DNA from: an uncultured Collinsella sp.
Lineage (GTDB): Bacteria; Actinomycetota; Coriobacteriia; Coriobacteriales; Coriobacteriaceae
DNA length: 9,277 nucleotides
Direction of reading: 5' to 3'
Assembly (NCBI GenBank): GCA_900756725.1
Contig: CAAELJ010000030.1
Span: 1 to 9,277, forward strand
Under the pieces are notes generated by a model. It was not told the origin of the DNA. It did not search any database and saw only the letters and a program-made list of their open reading frames with translations. The position numbers and the translations under genes are program-made. Shown here one piece after another: positions 6,544 to 9,277 of this stretch (position 1 is the stretch's first letter; the number at the start of each line of letters is the position of its first letter).

Positions 6544-6921
6544 TTATTTAGCCTTGGGGCGCTTAGCACCGTACTTGGAACGGGCCTGCATACGGTTCTG
6601 GACCGGAGCAGCGTCGTAGGCGCCACGGATGACGTGATAACGGACACCAGGGAGGTCACGGACACGACCGCCGCGGACGAGCACGATGGAGTGCTCCTGC
6701 AGGTTGTGGCCCTCACCCGGGATGTAAGCAGTAACTTCGATGCCGTTGACAAGGCGAACACGGGCAACCTTACGAAGAGCCGAGTTCGGCTTCTTGGGGC
6801 TCGTGGTGAAGACGCGGGTGCACACGCCGCGCTTCTGGGAGTTGTGCTGCAGAGCAGCGTTCTTGGACTTCTTGGGCACGGAACGACGGCCCTGGCGAAC
6901 CAGCTGGTTAATAGTAGGCAA
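6544..6921 (-). CDS. rpsL: 30S ribosomal protein S12
   Basis: This 125-residue decoding-centre protein begins MPTINQLVRQGRRSVPKKSK. It contains TTSPKKPNSALRKVARVRL (39-57), GEGHNLQEHS and GGRVRDLPGVRYH (84-96). Lys43 and Lys44 of the PKKPNS loop are intact. Position 88 is Arg (codon CGT), where E. coli and M. tuberculosis have Lys. That Lys-to-Arg change is a known streptomycin-resistance substitution. The start is TTG at 6921, 6 nt after GAAGGAG. No in-frame ATG or GTG occurs just upstream, and the protein start matches the family. It is the first gene of the str operon, with a 5' leader of about 87 nt from the promoter at 7015-7043. Confidence 0.97.
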   Translation of the reverse strand: MPTINQLVRQGRRSVPKKSKNAALQHNSQKRGVCTRVFTTSPKKPNSALRKVARVRLVNGIEVTAYIPGEGHNLQEHSIVLVRGGRVRDLPGVRYHVIRGAYDAAPVQNRMQARSKYGAKRPKAK

Positions 6922-7014
6922 AGCGTACTCCTTCTCGAATGATTCCAGCTTTCTGTAAAGTGCAACGGCTTGAATCGAGGGGTCAGCATCCCCCTACGAA
7001 ACACGCAGTTCGAT

Positions 7015-7043
7015 AGGATACGTGGCGTTAGCTGTGCCGTCAA
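7015..7043 (-). promoter_or_regulatory. Promoter of the rpsL-rpsG-fusA-rpsJ operon
   Basis: On the minus strand TTGACG (7043-7038) and TATCCT (7020-7015) are separated by exactly 17 bp. This matches housekeeping sigma consensus at 5 of 6 and 4 of 6 positions. Transcription would start near 7008, about 87 nt before rpsL. The leader contains AGGGG and CCCCT arms that can pair around an 8-nt loop (about 6978-6995). No other gene lies between this promoter and rpsL. Confidence 0.75.
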
Positions 7044-7102
7044 CAGACCACGCCGCCGGGCGTATCCTAAAATACCCACATTTCCGCAAAGCCTACACAA
7101 AT

Positions 7103-7266
7103 GGAATCCCTTCCTGTGCGCGATGGTGGATCCCCGGCCCGGGCGGCCCGCTGTTTAAGTTTGCTGCTCTACAGTCCTGCGCAAGACGGAAAGCACATTA
7201 AGCGCTTTCCTTTGCGTGCGGAACTCGCGACAAACTTAAACAGCGGGCCGCCCGGGCCGGGGATCC
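7103..7266 (+). repeat. Palindromic repeat element, copy A
   Basis: Two perfect 35-bp inverted arms, 7128-7162 (GGATCCCCGG...TTTAAGTTT) and 7232-7266, enclose a 69-nt core. The core contains its own hairpin: GGAAAGCAC (7188-7196) and GCGCTTTCC (7202-7210) around ATTAA, with one wobble or mismatch pair. From 7103 the flank, left arm and core recur in direct orientation at 9148-9277. The core differs by 1 base in 69, but the arm differs by 5 in 35. No transposase is encoded. It resembles a non-autonomous MITE- or REP-like element and lies between the anti-sigma terminator and the str promoter. Any transcript of either strand could fold into a very long hairpin. Confidence 0.85.
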
Positions 7267-7292
7267 GACGTGCTCGTTGGGGCAACGTTCCC

Positions 7293-7320
7293 TGCCAAAA
7301 AGGGACAGGTTTATTTTGGT
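7293..7320 (+). repeat. 28-bp repeat, copy next to element A
   Basis: This sequence (TGCCAAAAAGGGACAGG... to TTTTGGT) is the exact reverse complement of 9117-9144. It lies 26 nt outside the right arm of element A, while its partner lies 27 nt outside the left arm of element B. The matching distance suggests it is the outer end of the same repeat family. Weaker similarity continues for about 20 bases beyond it. Confidence 0.85.
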
Positions 7321-7440
7321 CGGTTTTATCTGGGGAAACGTCGCGCTCCAGCGGTGATCCGTTCTCATCTGTCGCATGGAAATCGGCGGCGTCTTCGGAA
7401 GTATATTGCTCGTTTTAACCGCCCATTTAACGCAAAATGA

Positions 7441-7465
7441 ACCGCTTCCCCTAGTAGGAAGCGGT
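7441..7465 (-). terminator. Intrinsic terminator of the sigma/anti-sigma operon
   Basis: ACCGCTTCC (7441-7449) and GGAAGCGGT (7457-7465) form a perfect 9-bp stem with a 7-nt loop. On the minus strand it is followed by TCATTTTGCG, a short T-rich tract. It begins 8 bases after the anti-sigma stop codon, as expected for the end of that transcript. Confidence 0.8.
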
Positions 7466-7473
7466 CCCAAATC

Positions 7474-8550
7474 TCACGAATAGACGATGGTAAAGGGTTC
7501 CGACGTTTCGGTGCCCTCTGTTGAAGTGCAGCGTGTGCCCTCAAGCGTTACTGAGACCACTTGGTCGACATCAATCAACTTCGTTGGCACCCAGATGTTC
7601 TCTCCGCTATTGCGCGTATAAGAAAAATATAAGTTGAACGTCCCTGCGTCGTCATCTTCGATAATCTGCTCCGATCCATCCTTGTAGGTAACCGTCAACT
7701 TCTTCGTGACTGCGTCAATGCCCAGATCATCGATGTGTGTCTGGATAGAAAACGGGCTGATCTCGAGAGGCGAGTCATCGGAGCGGAGTTCCTTTGTATC
7801 GACGTACGCTCCAACGCTAAACTCGGGCGTCGATGCCTCGAACGGCTTCGCATCCTCGCCTTCGCCCTCGGTCCACGAGATATTCCAGGTGACCGCATGT
7901 TGAAAACCTCGCTCGCGATCCATAGAAGCAAAGTACATCGTGCCATTAATGACAGTATCGCTTGATGTGTCCTTATCAATGGTGCAGCGTGTGTCAGCCC
8001 ATTCCTCGCCGAAGTTCATGCTGGGCGTGCCGATGCCTTGTTCTTCTTCACCATAGAGAACAAGTTCGCCTGTCTCTGCTGCCGGCTTGTAGTAGTTAAC
8101 GCCATTTGGATTGGACAGCGTAAACGTCACGGCACCGCAACCGTTTTTATCGATAGCCATCTCATGGATATCAAGCGTATAGCCGTTACCCTCGACGGAC
8201 AGATTAACCTTCTGGACTGTGCCCTCCAGGCTTTGGGGCGCAATGCCGTCACCAAACTCTCTGGTGTAGGTGTATTTAGTCCCCGATGAGCCGCCATTAG
8301 TCCAGGTAATGGAATCCCCGTTGCCGTGGTTTCCCCAGGCTGAGGCAAAATAGCCGGAATTGACAACGGCGTAGGCGACCCCTCCGGTCGCCAACACTCC
8401 GGCAAGACATCCGATTACGGCAACATAGAGAGGCTTCGCGTGGCCCTTTCGATGAAGCGGCTCACCCGCAGCGGTATTAAGGACGCGATCTGCAAGATTG
8501 CTATCGGCTTGGATGGACTCGAAGGCCTGCTTGATTTGATTGGATTTCAC
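7474..8550 (-). CDS. Putative membrane-anchored anti-sigma factor (DUF4179-like)
   Basis: This 358-residue protein has an N-terminal cytoplasmic segment (1-40, MKSNQIKQAFESIQADSNLA...). A single membrane helix follows at about 41-63 (YVAVIGCLAGVLATGGVAYAVV), then a large extracytoplasmic part rich in Thr, Ser and Asp with beta-strand character. This layout, directly after an ECF sigma gene, is that of an anti-sigma factor holding its sigma at the membrane until an outside signal arrives. Extracytoplasmic cysteines are at 138, 189 and 341. No catalytic motif or HCC zinc-binding motif is visible, so it is not a ZAS-type anti-sigma. The start is GTG at 8550, 6 nt after AGGAGG, which puts the first 50 nt inside the sigma gene and suggests translational coupling. 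The signal sensed is unknown. The DUF4179-type assignment is from general resemblance and is uncertain. Confidence 0.75.
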   Translation of the reverse strand: MKSNQIKQAFESIQADSNLADRVLNTAAGEPLHRKGHAKPLYVAVIGCLAGVLATGGVAYAVVNSGYFASAWGNHGNGDSITWTNGGSSGTKYTYTREFGDGIAPQSLEGTVQKVNLSVEGNGYTLDIHEMAIDKNGCGAVTFTLSNPNGVNYYKPAAETGELVLYGEEEQGIGTPSMNFGEEWADTRCTIDKDTSSDTVINGTMYFASMDRERGFQHAVTWNISWTEGEGEDAKPFEASTPEFSVGAYVDTKELRSDDSPLEISPFSIQTHIDDLGIDAVTKKLTVTYKDGSEQIIEDDDAGTFNLYFSYTRNSGENIWVPTKLIDVDQVVSVTLEGTRCTSTEGTETSEPFTIVYS

Positions 8551-9019
8551 GGTCGCCCTCCTCTAGGATCAATTTGAGCTTCGATCGACCGCGAGCTAAA
8601 CGCGTTCGAACGGTCGCGGCTGGCACATGCAGTAACTCGGCAATCTCTGCGGTCGAAAAGCCCAGATAGTAATAGAGCACGATGGGAACACGGAATCGCT
8701 CCGGAAGTCGCATAACGTCTGACAGGACCGCCTTGGTCTCATCCTGCGCCGCCGAAAGCGAATCGGCCAGGTTCTCAATATCCTCCACACGCCTCCATGG
8801 CTTTCGAAAGAGCGATTTACATTCATTGATCGTGACCCGGATAAGCCAGCGGCGAAGATGTTCCCAACTTTCAAAGTGCCCATCGCTTTTAAGCAACTTA
8901 AGAAAGACATCTTGGGCAACATCGTCGGCATCGGCGCAATCGCGCAGGTACGTCAATGCGATCCGAAACACGACATCCCGGTGATCTTCGACCGCCTGTC
9001 TAAATGCTTGTTCTTCCAT
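8501..9019 (-). CDS. ECF-type RNA polymerase sigma factor
   Basis: This 172-residue protein would direct RNA polymerase to a small set of promoters. Region 2 (about 8-75) contains DADDVAQDVFLKLL (30-43), the core-binding and -10 segment, then WEHLRRWLIRVTINECKS (52-69). Region 4 (about 104-152) contains LPERFRVPIVLYYYLGFSTA and the helix-turn-helix AEIAELLHVPAATVRTRLARGRSKLK. There is no region 1.1 or 3, and the length is typical of ECF sigmas. The ATG at 9019 lies 5 nt after a strong AGGAGG. A GTG at 9025 in the same frame overlaps that ribosome binding site and is not used here. The last 50 nt overlap the anti-sigma gene. An ECF-type promoter at 9068-9096 suggests it activates its own operon. 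The exact ECF group cannot be set from sequence reading alone. Confidence 0.93.
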   Translation of the reverse strand: MEEQAFRQAVEDHRDVVFRIALTYLRDCADADDVAQDVFLKLLKSDGHFESWEHLRRWLIRVTINECKSLFRKPWRRVEDIENLADSLSAAQDETKAVLSDVMRLPERFRVPIVLYYYLGFSTAEIAELLHVPAATVRTRLARGRSKLKLILEEGDREIQSNQAGLRVHPSR

Positions 9020-9067
9020 AATCACCTCCTGGTGACGTTAATGATTATCGATGAGGCCCTCACCATA

Positions 9068-9096
9068 GATACGCTCTGGCCGGACGAATTGTTTCA
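9068..9096 (-). promoter_or_regulatory. Probable autoregulated ECF promoter of the sigma operon
   Basis: On the minus strand TGAAAC (9096-9091) is followed after 17 bp by CGTATC (9073-9068). TGAAAC with CGTA or CGTC at 16-17 bp is the pattern of Bacillus ECF promoters such as those of SigW, SigX and SigV. A housekeeping reading needs a 20-bp spacer (TTGAAA to TATCTA), so the ECF reading is better. Transcription would start near 9061, about 42 nt before the sigma ATG. Confidence 0.65.
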
Positions 9097-9116
9097 AATT
9101 CAAGCAGGAAAAACCT

Positions 9117-9144
9117 ACCAAAATAAACCTGTCCCTTTTTGGCA
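9117..9144 (-). repeat. 28-bp repeat, inverted copy next to element B
   Basis: This is a perfect 28 of 28 reverse complement of 7293-7320. It lies just upstream of the ECF promoter and 27 nt before the left arm of element B. Together the two copies bracket the sigma/anti-sigma genes in opposite orientation. Confidence 0.85.
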
Positions 9145-9147
9145 AAA

Positions 9148-9277
9148 GGAATCCCCTTCTGTGCGCGGGGTAGATTCCCGGAACGGGCCGCCCGCTGTTT
9201 AAGTTTGCTGCTCTACAGTCCTGCGCAAGACGGAAAGCACATTAAGTGCTTTCCTTTGCGTGCGGAACTCGCGACAA
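9148..9277 (+). repeat. Palindromic repeat element, copy B (cut by window end)
   Basis: This is a direct-orientation copy of 7103-7233: flank (9148-9171), left arm (9172-9206), core (9207-9275) and the first two bases of a presumed right arm. The arm differs from copy A at five positions. The core differs only at 9247 (T instead of C), which turns the inner hairpin into a perfect 9-bp stem (9232-9240 with 9246-9254). The window ends exactly where the right arm should start, so the palindrome cannot be confirmed here. Confidence 0.85.

Larger units (their letters stand above)
7044..7473. other. Intergenic region between the str promoter and the anti-sigma gene
   Basis: I see no supportable protein gene in these 430 bases. 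Open frames here run through palindromic repeat sequence and have no family-like composition. The region holds a palindromic element (7103-7266), a 28-bp sequence repeated inverted at 9117-9144 (7293-7320) and a terminator (7441-7465). The stretch 7321-7440 is unassigned. Its first 20 or so bases are loosely similar to the sequence beside the second 28-bp copy. Confidence 0.6.

Noticed and set aside
6504..7100. A 198-codon frame overlapping rpsL on the same strand
   Set aside because: It is a Ser/Arg-rich out-of-frame reading of rpsL and its promoter region.
7101..7470. Short open frames across the palindromic element on both strands
   Set aside because: They read through repeat and terminator sequence, are rich in Arg, Pro and Ala, and lack ribosome binding sites or motifs.
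7103..9277. A complete insertion sequence or composite transposon
   Set aside because: No transposase or recombinase gene lies between or next to the repeats, and clear target-site duplications were not found. It is described as a non-autonomous repeat instead.
1..9277. CRISPR array, tRNA or rRNA genes
   Set aside because: I saw no regularly spaced short repeats, no cloverleaf with a TTCRANY-type arm, and no conserved rRNA segments on either strand.

Overview
The window looks like chromosomal DNA from a GC-rich, Gram-positive bacterium. The best guess is an anaerobic actinomycete of the class Coriobacteriia (Collinsella-like). This rests on the codon usage, a streptococcus-like fabH-acpP-fabK-fabD fatty acid cluster, and an rpsL-rpsG-fusA-rpsJ str operon. 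The taxonomic call is inference from gene content, not a database match.

Region 1 (1-2530, minus strand) is the head of a type II fatty acid synthesis operon, transcribed right to left: fabH (initiating condensing enzyme), acpP (acyl carrier protein), fabK (flavin-dependent enoyl-ACP reductase) and the start of fabD (malonyl-CoA:ACP transacylase, cut by the window edge). Two near-identical 19-bp partly palindromic sites flank a TATCCT -10-like box in front of fabH and look like a double operator. Region 2 (2616-3392, plus) is a single birA-type biotin ligase without a DNA-binding domain. It is divergent from fabH and would supply biotinylated acetyl-CoA carboxylase to the same pathway. A strong bidirectional hairpin terminator (3453-3489) separates it from the next operon.

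Region 3 (3509-7043, minus) is the translation operon rpsL-rpsG-fusA-rpsJ, with a clear promoter (TTGACG, 17 bp, TATCCT) and about 87 nt of leader. It has no tuf gene and rpsJ is its last gene before the terminator. rpsL and rpsJ both start at TTG behind good ribosome binding sites. S12 carries Arg at position 88, where lysine is usual and where Lys-to-Arg gives streptomycin resistance in other bacteria.

Region 4 (7103-9277) is an accessory-looking section. An ECF-type sigma factor and a membrane-anchored anti-sigma-like protein overlap by 50 nt and end at their own terminator. The sigma gene has an ECF-type promoter (TGAAAC, 17 bp, CGTATC), which suggests autoregulation. The pair lies between two copies of a large palindromic element: copy A (7103-7266, with perfect 35-bp inverted arms around a 69-nt core) and copy B (from 9148, cut by the window end). 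A perfect 28-bp sequence sits beside each copy in opposite orientation. No transposase is present. The element resembles a non-autonomous, MITE- or REP-like repeat, and its core hairpin is better conserved than its arms. It is the least explained structure in the window.
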